A DNA stretch of 64,000 nucleotides from Patagioenas fasciata (lineage: Eukaryota > Chordata > Aves > Columbiformes > Columbidae), in NCBI RefSeq assembly GCF_037038585.1, contig NW_027288510.1, forward strand, positions 2,733,001-2,797,000, written 5' to 3'. Numbering within the stretch: position 1 is the first letter of the stretch; the number at the start of each line of letters is the position of its first letter. Below the pieces are notes generated by a model. The model saw only the letters and a list, made by a program, of their open reading frames with translations. It searched no databases and was not told the origin of the DNA. The translations under genes were made by a program, and so were the position numbers. Shown in pieces: positions 23,500 to 36,373 of the stretch.

Positions 23500-24335
23500 T
23501 AGATAGGATCATAGAAACATTTTGGTTGGAAGAGACCATCGAGTGCAACCGTCAACCCACCCCTGGCACTGCCCCATGTCCCTCAGGACCTCATCTATGT
23601 CCCTTTTAAACCCCTCCAGGGATGGTGACCCCACCGCTGCCATGGGCAGCCTGTTCCAATGTCTAATAACCCTTTCACAGAATCTCAGAATCCCAGAATG
23701 TCAGGGGTTGGAAGGGACCTGGAAAGCTCATCCAGGAGCAGGAACACCCAGCTGAGGTTCCACAGGAAGGGGTCCAGGCGGGTTTGAATGTCTGCAGAGA
23801 AGGAGACTCCACAACCCCCATGGGCAGCCTGGGCCAGGCTCTGACACCCTCACCATGAAGAAGTTTCTTGTCAAATTTAAGAGGAACCTTTTGTGTCTCA
23901 GTTTGTACCCGTCACCCCTTGTCCTGTCACTGGTTGTCACTGAGAAGAGCCTGGCTCCATCCTCCTGACACTCACCCTTTACATATTTATAAACATGAAT
24001 GAGGTCACCCCTCAGTCTCCTCTTCTCCAGCTCCAGAGCCCCAGCTCCCTCAGCCTTTCCTCACACGGGAGATGCTCCACTCCCTTCAGCATCTTGGTGG
24101 CTGCGCTGGACTCTCTCCAGCAGTTCCCTGTCCTTCTGGAGCTGAGGGGCCACAACTGGACACAATATTCCAGGTGTGGTCTCCCCAGGGCAGAGCAGAG
24201 GGGCAGGAGAACCTCTCTGACCTACTGACCACCCCCTTCTAACCCACCCCGGGTATCATTGGCTTCCTGGCCACAAGGGCCCAGTGCTGGCTCATGGTTT
24301 TCCTTCCTCAGTGTGATATATCACACTATATTTCA
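23500..24335 (-). repeat. CR1 LINE 3' fragment, about 0.8 kb (antisense)
   Basis: Contains 'atagaaacattttggttgga', 'cctgttccaatgtctaataa', 'cagcctgggccaggctctga' and 'tggactctctccagcagttc' in the order expected for antisense CR1. At least two CR1 fragments appear joined, because a second 'gttggaagggacc' occurs at 23,708. It lies in intron 1 of the RALGDS-like gene. Confidence 0.85.
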
Positions 24336-24454
24336 AATTTAATCTCTTTTTTTTAGCCATGCCTTTTAAGAAATGAGAAAGCATTACACAAATCCCTTTT
24401 ATGAAGTGAAACTGCAAAAAGAACTATTACATTTTTTAGCACTAAAGGGACAAT

Positions 24455-24940
24455 TTACCTGGGGAGGGCGGGCGGCGGGGCCCGGCTCGCTCATACCCGT
24501 CCGCAGCAGGGCCCGCAGCCGATCCCGCACATGGCGCTGTGTCCGCGTCCGCAGGCAGGGCTGCTGCCGGCTCCGCCAGCCCCGCACTCCCGCTCTCTCT
24601 CGCACCGACCGCTCGCCCCCACGCCAACGGCGGCGACGGCTCCGCCGGCACCACGGCGACCGGACGCGGCCTCGCGGCGGCACGCGCCGCCCGCAGCCGG
24701 CCAATCGCAGCTCGCCGCCGCTCCGCGCGCGCCCCCTTGCCCCGCCCTCAGCCCGCCCGCAGTCCGAGCCCTTGCTCAGCCGGACAAGGCGCCGGGAGCG
24801 GGACGGACGGACCGAGCCGGGAGCGTGGGCATCAGACTGTGCGTGGAACACAACGTGTGCTGCGGCAGAGCCCGGGGCGAGCGCTCCCGGAGCTGCTTCA
24901 CGCACACGCACCACGCGCTGGGATTTTACTCCTGGCCCTT
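24455..24940 (-). promoter_or_regulatory. CpG island and probable promoter of the RALGDS-like gene
   Basis: Nearly 500 bases of very high GC with many CG dinucleotides end at the exon 1 donor. No TATA box was seen. Several long open frames exist on both strands; they are composition effects. The island occurs only once, so copy 2 lacks a promoter of this type. Confidence 0.7.
24459..24494 (-). CDS. RALGDS-like exon 1 (start codon)
   Basis: The ATG is at 24,492-24,494 on the minus strand. It encodes 12 residues, MSEPGPAARPPQ, and ends at a good donor (CAG|GTAAAT). It lies at the downstream edge of a CpG island and joins exon 2 in phase 0, giving a continuous frame. No upstream ATG in frame was needed. 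The copy 2 unit has no counterpart. Confidence 0.7.
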
Positions 24941-24949
24941 TAAAGATTC

Positions 24950-25219
24950 CTAGCACAATTGCTTACATACAGTTCTGAACTAGATATTCATTCTGTGGCT
25001 TAAAGTGTTAGTTCGTTAGTAGGCTCTTATTATGTAGTTGGTTAACCCTTTAAAATGTTATTTCCCTCTATCAATATAACTTCATAAACAAGTTTCCTAA
25101 CTTTTTACATAGAACTTCACCACCTTTTCCTTTTCCAGGTTCAGAGCCCGTGCCCCATTTGGTTATATCTGTAAACATTAAACATCTTCTCAGCACGAAC
25201 CACAGCTGCATTTCTCACA
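24950..25219 (-). repeat. Partial LTR, minus strand, next to env remnant
   Basis: On the minus strand a purine-rich tract (AAAAAGGGGAAC) immediately precedes TGTGAGAAATGC at 25,219, the layout of a polypurine tract followed by a 3' LTR. The distal end was not found; sequence runs into the CpG island near 24,940. Confidence 0.5.
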
Positions 25220-25236
25220 GTTCCCCTTTTTGCTTT

Positions 25237-25900
25237 TTATCCCATTGATTCGTGCTTTGACTTCAAAGTTAGCCAGCACCTGCCTAAAATCATTAATTTA
25301 TACCCCGTTCCTTTTGTTGCCATTTCAGGATCGATAGGCATGGCTGAGATTTGCATGCCTTGGACTGCTGAATGTAGTAACTGAATAAAGCACGGGGTCA
25401 TGCATGGCACAAACAGTAAACGCAGAAATGCACATACTATCACGAACCCTATTTTCTTCCACCAGGCTACAGTTTCAAGACCAATATCCATTAGGTGGAC
25501 CTGGCCACCAAGTGGGAGGAATAGAGGTACTTGACGAATTTGCCCTCAACGCTAACTGACAAGGGGTTCGTCCAACGTATTCAGTCATTTGAGACCCCCC
25601 ACATATCCAGCACGAGGTGACATTTAATTCTCGGGCTGTCTTTTCCATAAGATCTATAAACAGGTTTTTCCCTGCTGTCGGTAATTGTAATCCTTTGTCT
25701 TTTTGCCTTATTTCCTCATACCAATCACTGCTGTTCTGTACCAATTTCTGTTGCTCTTGCTTTCCTTTTAATTCCTGAGTGGCACTCTTAACTAACTCCT
25801 CCTTCTACTGATCTTGCACTCCCCCTCCATCTGAATAGCCCCACTCACCACCTTGTGTAAAACAGATCCTCTGTTCTCCCCTAGGGCAGGAGGCAGAGCC
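25237..25900 (-). pseudogene. ERV env remnant (SU piece joined to TM piece)
   Basis: The minus-strand frame 25,475-25,744 encodes an SU-like segment with a C-W-I-C motif typical of gamma-type envelopes. The frame 25,237-25,491 encodes the membrane-spanning part (AWWKKIGFVIVCAFLRLLF). The TM ectodomain between them is deleted compared with the copy at 44,064-44,743. This is a broken gene. Confidence 0.6.
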
Positions 25901-25918
25901 TACAGCGAGTCCACCTTT

Positions 25919-26990
25919 CTCTAGGTTAGTTGCTACCCATCATTCCTGCCCTTGGATTTCACACTTCTCCAATTTTGTTCTACCATAACATCCAGAATTA
26001 ATAGGAGCGTGATAATGTAGAACATGTTGGGTTAGTCTCCCTATTCTCACACGCTCGTAGCACTTGGTACAGGGATTGGCCAGGCTAAGTTGGGAACAAT
26101 AAGTCACCACTGCTAGCAAGGGGATCAGGTCCAGGGTTCTGCACCCTCTGCCTCTCTGGCCGACCAGGCTGCAGCCGCAGCCGAGTTCGTCATCTTCTCG
26201 GCAGCAAGGGCCGTGTCCCCGCCTTTCCTGTTTTTACCGTTAGCGTGGCGACTTTTTATCGTTTCCCAACTCTTGGCCTTCACTTCCCAGGAACAACAGG
26301 AGCAACACGGAATGTGGTTTCTCTGTCTGCACTCTGTTCTCCTCATCACTGGTGGGCTCTAAATTCCCATTCACCCCTTCAGTAAATACCTCCCACCATT
26401 CTCCGCTATTCTTTTTCTATTCTTCCAGCGGCAACTGGAATCCTCAACCGAGCCCCGGTTTCCTTATCTTCTGTTCTTAGACATTTCTTACACAATCCTG
26501 TCGGTAAGTTCCCTTTGTGGATATGCTTATACCACAGTCCATTTACAACCTAAACATCAGATATAAAATGAGAATTACATATACAACTCGGTTCAACACA
26601 TTTAGCTATTAAGCCATTCTCATTTTCATTTATACTGGGCATTCACATCAATAACACTAATAGTAGTTACATCACCAATCCCGTGTCAACTTCAATTTCA
26701 GTTCCCCTGGTTCTTGAGTTACTTTCCGGGTTCTTTCTTCCGTCAGGGCTCCTCTAACTCGAGAGACGCGTGTCCATCCTTTCCCTGCCCTCCCAACAGC
26801 TGTTTCTGTAGTTAACAAAACAAGAAAAGTTCCCTCCCATCATGGGGTTGGAGTTTCTCTTTTCAGGTTTTCATTAGTGTTGCCCCCATATCTACCAGAA
26901 ATTCTACTTGTTTTGTTCTTTTGGGTTTCTTCTTCCCAATGCGGTGAGCACCACCCAGGCTGCTCACCCAGAAGGACTAAAACTGCTTCC
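25919..26990 (-). pseudogene. ERV env leader and integrase C-terminus remnant, copy 2
   Basis: Direct repeat of 9,545-10,616 at an offset of 16,374 bp with few substitutions and small indels (for example in the TTTCTTCTTTT and TTGTTTG runs). Same broken frames as in copy 1. Confidence 0.7.
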
Positions 26991-27608
26991 CAGTGCAACC
27001 CCAAACACCCTTCACTTCAGCAGGTGACCGCACTTGTGCTTTCAGCTCCTGGGCTGGTGCTGTCCGGGCTTTCCCTGCTCAGCACTGACTGTGTTTTGGG
27101 AAGGCAGGAGCCAGTGCAAACCCTTCTCCGCTGTTCTGCTCTTTTTCTGCTCTTTTTCCCCTTTGCTGTGAAGCTCAGCTGCTCCATGAGTTATTGTGTT
27201 CTCCTGTGAGCGTGGGGTTTGTCCTCTGCTGTGGAGCACGAGAGCGAAGCCCCCGGAGCCCCGGCTGGTGCAGACCCCGCAGCGAGGGTGACAGACCCGG
27301 AGCCAGGAGCAGTTTCCCCAGGGTGAGGAGCAAGTGGAGCTGCTCACACCAAGGGCACAGGCAGGGTTGGTGCACGTCACCGGTTCTAAGGCTGTCACCA
27401 GAACCTGACAACCTGACAACAGTGTGCTGGCTCCCCGGGCAGTTGAAGTACAACCAGAACGCAAGAGGCAGCTTAAATTCGGGGTCGTCTTTTTGCCAGG
27501 AGCAACAAATGCCGTGATGGAGACAACGGGGAAAAGGTGGAAACTCTCAGACCGCGGTGCAGTCTGAGAGGAAAAGAGATGAACGAGACACTGAGGAGCG
27601 GGAAGAGT

Positions 27609-29464
27609 TGACGTATTTATCATAGAAACATTAAAGGTTATAGAGAGATGGAATGTTACACGAGATCAAATATTTAAATACATTCGCTCCAGACACAAAA
27701 TAGTGTTAAAAAGTTCATCTATTTATTATAGATACATTAAATATTACACAAAGCTCAAACATGATCTAAAGATCAAACATTAAAATCTACTAACTCCAGA
27801 CAAGAATTGGTGGGAAAACGTTTGCATATTTATTATATAAGTATTAAATATTAAATAAAGATTAAATAGAATACAAAATCAAACATTAAAATATATTAAC
27901 TCCAGACACAAATTAGTGGTCAAAAGTTAATCTATTTATTATAGAAACATTCAATATGAGATAAAGATTAAATATCATATAAAGATCAAATATTATCTAG
28001 AGATCAAACACTAAAATCTACTAACTCCAGACGAGAATTGGTGGAATAAAGTTCAAGTATTTATTATATAAATATTAAATAAAGATTATGTATTATATAA
28101 AGCTTAAATATTAATCCTAGTAACTCCAGATCAAAAAATACTGGAAAAATGTTTACGTATTTTTATAGAAACATTCAATAATATATAGAGATTAAATATG
28201 ATATAAGGATCAAATATTAAACTATATTAACTCCAGACAAAAATTAGTTGAAAAAAGTTATGTATTTGTCATAGAAATGTTACATATCTATAAAAACTAA
28301 ATACTACATAAGGATCAAATATTAAAATATTTTAACGCCAGACAAGAATTGGTGGGGGAAAAAAGTTCACATATTTATTATGTAAATAAAGATTATGTAT
28401 TAAATAAAGATTATGTATGATATAAAAGCTCAAATCTTAATATATATTAACTCAAGAGAAGAATTAGTGGAAAAAAAGTGACGTATTTATGATAGAGATG
28501 TTACATCCATGTAAAGATTGAATATGACATAGGGATCAAATATTAGAATATTTTAATGCCAGACAAGAATTGGTGGAAAAAAGTTCAAGTATTTATTCTA
28601 TAAATATTAAATAAAGATGATGTGTTCTATAAAGCTCAGTTATTAGTATCTATTAACTCCAGAAAAAAAGGGTGGAAAAAAGTTTCTCTATTTATTTTAT
28701 ATGCATCTCTAGATATGTGATATAAAGCTCAAACACTATCTACAGAAGAAACATTAAAATACATTAACTCCAGACAAAAATGGGTTGAAAAACGTTGATA
28801 TACTTATCATATCAATATTAAATATTATACAAGGATCAAATATTATATAAAGATTTAATAATAAAATATATCAACTCCAGAAAATAATTATTGGGGAAGG
28901 TCTATGTACATAGTAAATAAATATTAAACATTAGTACATTAAATAAACATATTAAATAAATATTAAACATTAGTACATTAAATAAACATATCACATAAAT
29001 ATTAAATATCAGTATGTTAAATAAAAAATATTAAATAAAGCTCAAATACTATATACAGCTAAACCATTTCAATATATTAACTCCAAGGAGAAATTAGTGG
29101 AAAAAGTTTACGTACTTATTCTGTGAATACTGAATATTATACAAGCTAAAATATTCTATAAAGCTAAGCTATTTAAATATAGGAACTCCAAGCAGACATC
29201 AGTAGAAAAAAGATTCTATAATATTGAAGGTTTCTGTAGAAGTATGGAAAGATTAAATATGATAAACACATCGAGTATTAAAATACATTAACTGCAGACA
29301 AACACTGGAAAAAAGTTAATATACTCGTTATAGAAATATTAAATATGATACAAAGCTCAAACATTATATACAGGTCACATATTAAAATACATGAACTCCA
29401 GACTAAAACTGGGGGGAAAAAAGTTTACATACTTATAATATAAACAGTAAATCCTATCCAGAGC
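27609..29464. repeat. AT-rich ~107-bp tandem array, copy 2
   Basis: Unit-for-unit copy of 11,235-13,090 (offset 16,374). Only scattered substitutions were noticed, such as TATTACACAAAG for TATTATACAAAG at about 27,743. The two arrays are much closer to each other than units within one array, so the array was already formed before the segmental duplication. Confidence 0.92.
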
Positions 29465-29471
29465 TCAGCCA

Positions 29472-32400
29472 TTACAACCCATGAAGTGCGGGCTCCTCCT
29501 GTGCTGCAGCTTTTCTTCTCAGGATGCAGTCGAAGTTGCCCTGGGTGCTCATGGCGTAGAACACGTTCGCCTTGGGTGGGATCGCCAGCTCCGCAAGAGA
29601 GGGAGCAGAGCGAGCGTTCATGGGCGCCCCACTCAGCGTTGGGGGTTTATTCTCACCGGCAGCTGGGACAACGTGGCGATGGCGTTTCTGACGTCGCTCC
29701 GCATGTTACTCTGGCCGGCAAAATGCAGCAGAGCTCTTCAAGCAGCAGCAGCAGCAGAGTTCTGCTTCCCCACCTTTGTCCTCGGAGATGATCTGGACCA
29801 GCTCGTAATCCTCAGCCGAGCCAGACTGCAGGTTGTGCTTCTCCATGGCTCGCTGGGTGACAGCAGGAGCCTTCTCTTGGTTACTCAGCTGCAAAGAGGG
29901 AGTTGCAAGGAGTCGCTTGGTAACCAAGTCGCAGATTCTGCCAGACGCTAAAACACGCTCTTTGCGACACCTGGGGCTGGAGTTAGTTCAAGACAACAGA
30001 CACTGCTCTAGAAATGCAGCAGGGAATCACAGCCTCTGCTCTCCTGAGCAACCGCTCGGAGAGGTGAGACCTTGTTCTCAGCAGCCATCGAATCCGCAGC
30101 AAGAGCTGCCCCAGCTGCTGTTTGCAGACATCCATTAATCCACAGTCTCCCCTGCTAAACACTTTCTGCGATGTCCTGCAAAGATTCTGGGCCTTGGAGC
30201 TGGGTTTGCTGGGGAAGGGGCACCTTGTGTCACAGCTCACACACCCCAGTGCTGAGCTGGACACACAACAGCCGGCGCTGGCAGAAGAGCAGGGGCAGCA
30301 AAGCCGGCACTTGCTCAGAGTGCTTCCCTTGGCATTGTTGATCAAATACAAGCTTCAATTTCAAGGCCAGAAACCTTGAGAGATGCTCTTTGCAAACCTC
30401 TCATTCATCCCCTGCTCCACATGTTTTGATTTGTAACATCGGTCACGTTCCCTGTCAAGGAGGTCTGATCGGGGAATAGGTGTTTCCGAAACTAAAAGCA
30501 CCATTCAAGTCACCTGGGGTGAAAACACCACCCACAGTAACAGCGCTTTGCTGTTCCCACCGCTCACCAGGATGCTCCTGTAGATGTTGCCGCTTCTGTC
30601 CTCTTCTACGCTGGTGCGGATGACGCAGCTCTCTCCGCTCTGCTGGTTGTAGACTGGCAGGACTGGCGGCACTTCTTTCGATGGAACGGGAGTCACGGGG
30701 CCGGGGCACTTCTTGGAGCACTTGTCATCAGATGGCAGCAAGGGGGGAGACGAGATCAAACACATTCATTACCATTGAATTTCAAAGATCCAAAAGCTAA
30801 AGATGACACTCTTCAGCACAACAGCCTTAACAAGGGCTTCGGCAACCCAGTTAAGGCAGCTTAGGTCAAGAGAGCAGAGTCTGCAGGACAAAGCTCCCTG
30901 GGAACGGAACCCAGCCCAGACCAGGCTTGGTCTGGGCAGTTCCTGGCAGGTCAAACCACAGGGCTGGTGAGCTCTGACCTCACCTGCTTCTCACTTGCTC
31001 AGCTGCTCTGCCTGCCCCAGAATTAGGCTGGGCTGATGTACATGAGCCCTCCCCCCAAAATCGCCTTTCCCAGAGCTCAGGTCCCTCCATTCCACTGCCA
31101 GCAACGCTCCAGTCAAGATCCACAGGCTTGGGCAAGCGCCTGGGGCCGCCGGCAGCGTCAGCAGCCTCGCACAGGCTGTTTGTGCTGAACACAGGGCCCG
31201 GGCCCTACCTTGTGCTGAGGCTCCTCAGCAGTGTCGGTGGGAGGGACGATGGTGACGGTGCTGTCCCCAGAGCTCCCACCTGGAGCAGGTTTGGGCTGCG
31301 CGTTGACGGGGGTGCTGAGGGCGCTCACCCCCAAGCCCAGGAACGGCCTAGGGGAGAAAAGAAAGCACAACAGAGCTGGGCTGAGCACAGCTGTCACTTG
31401 CTTCAACAATCTGACCTGCTGTTGTGTTTTCCTATCTCGAGTGGCCTATTGTTTGTGTGTGTATAGCAAATTAGACTCTATCCTTATTTGCTCTGTTTTG
31501 CTGCTGCAAATTTGAATTGAATTTATAATCCAGCACTAAAATCGTTCCTTTGTTTGACACCTTAGAGTTATTTCTGAAGTCTTTAGTCGATAACCCTCAT
31601 GGCTACTTACACCAATAGAAAGAGACAACAGCAATACGTATTTCTAGCTGGCGGTGTCTCCTCGCAGCACTGCAGTGCTCTGGATCCCCAGCCAGGTTTG
31701 TCAGCTGGTGTTTGATTTATTCCAGTTCATATTCACACACCAAACCCCCTCCCCGTTGTACTCACAGGCTGAATCTCTTCACCACGCTCTTCTGAGCTCT
31801 GCCCGCTGCGGTGCTCTGGTCAGGAGCTGCTCCTTCGATTTCACGTGACAGACGGAAACTGCAGAACAGGCAATACCGTTAGTTAAATATCTCAAAGTGG
31901 CCATATCTGAGAAGCCCTGGGTCACTCCCACGTCCCAGAGGGTTCATCCCCACGAGGAGGAGCGCAGCTCTGTGCGTGTGTATTTCCACTCTCCGGGAGC
32001 AGCTCCTGGCAGCGCAGAGCTCAAGGCTGAGAGAACCTGAACCTGCCTGCGGGGGAAGAAAAGCTGCTTCGCCAGCTGGGCTGAGACCCTACCTCTCCTC
32101 ATCACTTCAATGCCGCTGCCTCCTAAACCACTGCACGAATTTCTCATCTCCTGTCACGCAAAAGCTGTTACATGAGGACTGCAACAGCTTCATTTGTGCG
32201 ATTACTTCAAACTCCTAAGAAAACAAATAATAAAATAGGAATTCTAATTAGAAAAATCAAGCCAGTCTCGTTAATACACTAAACACACGCAGCAACAGAT
32301 CCAGGACAAACTGCCCTCGGACAGAGGAAACCCCGGCACCTTCGCTCCTACTGATCTCTGACCAACAAGGCTCAGGCTGGAAGGCAACGCTCAGCCTTGA

Positions 32401-35400
32401 TTTCTCGGTCCCAGGTACCCGCTTCGCTCTCTGCACCTTTGACCCACAACTATTTACTGCAGCACAAGGAAGATGGTCACAGACTGCATCTTGTGGCCAG
32501 CAAAGGTCTCACGCCAGCAGGTCTGATGCGCTCCCAGCACACAGAACACGCTCGTGTAACGTGTTCCCGTGAACACCAAACGGGGGGAACGTGCCCCAGA
32601 CGTAACTCCCGCGGCAGCGAGTGCCCTGCGGCTCCTCTTCCCCTGCTGCCCGCATCTAAAAGGAATTTCTCTTCCCGCGCCGCCCCGCACAGCCCGGCAG
32701 AGGTTCACAGCGTGCCGGGGACTGTTCCTTCCTCACCCTCTGAGTAACGTGAGCGGCTGCTGGATACGCCCAGCAAAGACAACAGGCCTCGCCAAGAGAA
32801 CGCTCTAGCAGAGAGCGTCAGGCACTAACGATCACAGAACAGTCACCGTTCCACTTACCCTTCGCCGCTTCTCAAAATTGATCAGGCCGCCCTGTTGGAA
32901 GGACAGAGAAGGGATCGGAGGAGAAGAGCACAGGCTCGGCTGGAGTTAATCACAAACAGGATGAACAGGATGAAGTAGCGACACCAAGGGACGGGCCAGA
33001 GCTGCCCTGACCAAAGGCCTCTACAAAGACCCGTTTCCAGCTCTAGGATAAGCCACAGCACTCGTGTACCTGAGTCTATTTGTTAAATACATTCCTCTCT
33101 TTTTAAGAACTGCACTAGCACCCAGTGGAAGATGCAGGAGCAGACACAGTGTCTGCAAGGGAGGGAGGAGATTTAGGATTCCAAAAATTGCCCCAAATTA
33201 CCTCGAGATAGTCCTGAAGGGCTGTGTCCAGCATGACGAGGTCAGTGAGGAAGGTACCCAGGTAAGGTACCGTGCCTTGTGTGACTCCCTGCAAACGGTC
33301 AGAGCAATGGTGGATTAACTGACTGAGAAGTCATAATTATACTAATTAGAATACTCCTGTGGAAGCAAACAAAACACAACTAGTCTGCTTCACCAAACAG
33401 CGCTCTTGTAAATGATGCTTTCACGACATCATCCTTGGTATCCCAGCCAGCGGTTCATGTCTGCACAGAGCGGTATATAAGCCAAAGTGCTCATTCGTAA
33501 CTCCTCTGCGTCAAATCTCGCTGTGCGGCACCTCTCGCCCCAGCAGAAAAGCCGGGATTTACAGACCCGTCTTCCCCAAAGCACCGCATACGGGAGCTCA
33601 TTGGTCAGGAACAGGGCTGAGCTCGGCTTTGGGTGAGATCACAACCTGGCAACTCAAGCTCATTCCCACCTTCAGCAGCAGCTCCCTGCTCGTCGCAAAG
33701 TTGTCACAGTCGGCGATTTCGCAAAGCTCTTCGAACATCAGCATTGTGTCCCTGTACAGGAAAAGATTAAATGATTTAAGTTGTTTGTAAGCACTCTGAA
33801 TCAGACCAGGGTACAATTTTTTTCTCAAGAATCGTTAACAGTTGGGCACAGAAAAGATAAAAGCACCAAAACACATCCAGTGACACACTGCACAGCCTTA
33901 CTTTGGAACGCAGGCCCAGGTCTTCTTCAGGCGATAAACCGAGGTGGACTGCAAGGCGGAAACGATGGCCTTCAGAGACGAAAAGTTGTTCAGGATCCTA
34001 CATTGCTGTGAAAGGAGCGGTTAGAAACACAGGAGCGTTAAACGTCAGCATCACCAATAGTCAGTGCTCTTCTGTCTGCCCCGTGTCCTGCTTGCTGCAC
34101 ATTCTCCCTGCTAAGCGGGCAGCTCTACAAATACTGAGCATCAAAAATATCACTCCCCGCTACAACCCCCCTGTCCCCTCCCAGCTCCACGGCACCCGCA
34201 CAAGGAACGTTAAACAGTCGCGAATAAACGCTTTACACGTCCGATACGGATCCACTTCTCCAAGATCTTCGCTCTTGGCTGTGTCTTTAATTCTTTGCTC
34301 TCCAGGATGGTGCTGAGCACGCAGTTGGTGACGGCGTTGAACTGCGAGATGGTGGCTCTGATGCTCTGTGCCAGCTGTTTGTTCTCTTTCTTGTCCCTTC
34401 GGGACCAGATGCAGCCCAGGCAGTGGTGGGGCACAACGTTCTGGAAGAGTGTCTAGAGGGAAACAGAGGTGTCCAACTCAGCCTGGAGCGCTACTGCCCA
34501 CAGCAAGAAATGCACGGTTACAGTACAAACTGCAGCTGAATCCAGTATGGTATTAAAAGGGAAATATTGGTTTTCTCTCCAGTTTAAAATATACACTTTG
34601 GTATAACTCTTTAGGCCTGACGCCCTAAAAGAACTGTCAGCTAAACTGTCCTGGAAAAATAAAAGACACCTTTCTATCACTTACATTACCAGGGGGAAAG
34701 ATTTCTATATCATGATACTTTTGAAAGAGATTGATACAAATAAGCCAAATCGGAGCTCTACAGTTACAAAGTACTTCTACATCTTCAGGTGAGGTAGCCT
34801 AAGATACAGTCAAAATACGCTATTTCTGAGGGGTCAAATGCTAAACTTTGCAAAAGAGGCCACACAGTCTACATCCACACTGTATAACAAAAAGACAAAC
34901 ACCTTCAGAAGAACTGAAGGAAAAGCCCAATCAATGAAGCAAGTCTGGATAACCAAGCAGAGCTGCGCTCTGTGTCCCAGCAACAGAGCGGTTCTGGAAC
35001 AACAGACTTACACCGATATAAGTTAAAAAACAAACAAACAAACAATGAGAAGCCCAGAACTCTTTCCCCGAGCATTTCAAGTAATACGTATGATCTACAT
35101 ACCGCATCCATGTATGTCAGCTGTTCTGCCACCAGGTCTTCTTGGGACAGCGAGAATTCTTCTGGGCCGCTGATCTCCAGTTCCTCTTCCTCGTCCGGGG
35201 TGCAGGGAGAAAGGCTGTGGAACGCGTCTGGCCAGCGGGGAAAACACGAGTCAGTGAATTGATACAGAAAACAAGTAATCAAAGCAGGTATTTGGAAAAT
35301 CACTACATAGAAGAACAGAACATGCAAAGGGACCTGCCTGGGGTAACGGCCTCACCGTGCTGCATATTTTAGGGAGATAGAGAAGGTCCAGAAGATTAAA

Positions 35401-36373
35401 TGGGCAAAGAGAAGGTAGAAGAAAAAGAAATAGGGAGAACTGAGCTGTTCAGGGTCTCTTAGCTGAGAAGTGCCTTAACCCATTCACTAACCATTCTTTG
35501 GAAAGAACAAACCCACCAACCCCCCCACAACAACTCCTTATTAACACTGCAGAACTTTGATAATCTGCTTGTCAGCATTTACGCATTCTATACTCTGAAA
35601 AACAGCTGAACTGCAAAGAGACAAGACTGCAGTTATACCCCCAAAATATTACGCTGAGAATGCTCTTATGTCCACGTTTCAAGGGAAGAGGAGGAGAAGG
35701 GAGAGAGACCAGTTGGAAAGTTAAAACGTGCTTTGCTAGTACTACTGATGAGGAGAGAAAGTAATGCAAAATATACGAAACCAATCGTGGCTCCAGCAGC
35801 TTCAGGACAGGCCCCCGGACGCCCTGGGCTGGACTCGGCACTAAACCAGAGCTGGATTCAGGGCTGCAGGGCTGTACAGAATTGATCAGCAGCCTTGGCT
35901 GCTGCAGCACTAAGTCTAAACCTGGGCCTTTTCTGCACACCAGTCCTACCGTTATGCGCTCCAGAGCCAACGGGGTCTGAGAAACACGCAGGTAACGTGA
36001 GAGAAATGCATGTAGTAGAACTCAGTCTGCCTACTAAGGCTGGAAGTTGATTCCAGTACTCATTCACATACCACGTGAGCTCTTACGACTTTTCGGCTCA
36101 CGGCACAGGAAGCTTTGTGCTCTGGATAAGGGGATGTGTCAGGCTTGACGCTGGGAGAACACACAGACAGCAGAGAAAGGTACTTTACCATCATTCTCCC
36201 ATTCTTCTTTCTGGAACTGCTCCAGGAGGTTCTGCGCCCTCTTCTCCGGGTCAGAGCCGGGCATGTTCTTCTTCAGATAACTCAGCACCTTCTGCAGACA
36301 CACGTACTCGGGCGGCTCTCGGAAATCGTCGGCACATTGGTCGAGCCAGGCTTGTAAAATCGATGCCATCGCA
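29472..36373 (-). pseudogene. RALGDS-like partial copy 2, exons 6-18 only
   Basis: Tandem copy of the gene lacking exons 1-5 and the CpG-island promoter. Exons by offset: 36,189-36,373; 35,103-35,227; 34,237-34,452; 33,902-34,005; 33,670-33,751; 33,202-33,288; 32,859-32,891; 32,093-32,214; 31,766-31,858; 31,209-31,347; 30,568-30,720; 29,774-29,888; 29,472-29,590. It keeps the in-frame TGA (32,107-32,109) and the GG pre-exon-18 dinucleotide of copy 1. It also has its own 3-bp in-frame deletion in the exon at 33,670 (CEIFSDCDN becomes CEIADCDN). The upstream boundary at 36,537 runs straight into AT-rich array, so no start or REM N-terminus is available. It is almost certainly non-coding unless a new promoter is used. 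Confidence 0.88.

Larger units (their letters stand above)
13098..24494 (-). pseudogene. RALGDS-like gene, copy 1, 18 exons, probably decayed
   Basis: The minus-strand gene encodes a Ral guanine nucleotide dissociation stimulator relative: acidic N-terminal tail, Ras exchanger motif (REM), CDC25-type exchange domain and Ras-association (RA) domain. Exons, in transcript order: 24,459-24,494; 22,878-23,369; 22,160-22,270; 20,969-21,231; 20,436-20,513; 19,818-20,002; 18,732-18,856; 17,866-18,081; 17,531-17,634; 17,296-17,380; 16,828-16,914; 16,485-16,517; 15,719-15,840; 15,392-15,484; 14,835-14,973; 14,194-14,346; 13,400-13,514; 13,098-13,216. Phases agree at the joins, but two lesions occur: an in-frame TGA at 15,733-15,735 and GG instead of AG before exon 18. 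The known family role is activating RalA/RalB downstream of Ras-GTP. Whether this copy makes protein is doubtful; a truncated product remains possible. Confidence 0.85.

Noticed and set aside
24399-24978. Four overlapping long ORFs in the CpG island at 24.4-24.98 kb
   Set aside because: They are GC-rich composition artefacts on both strands. Only the 36-nt exon 1 on the minus strand fits a spliced gene.
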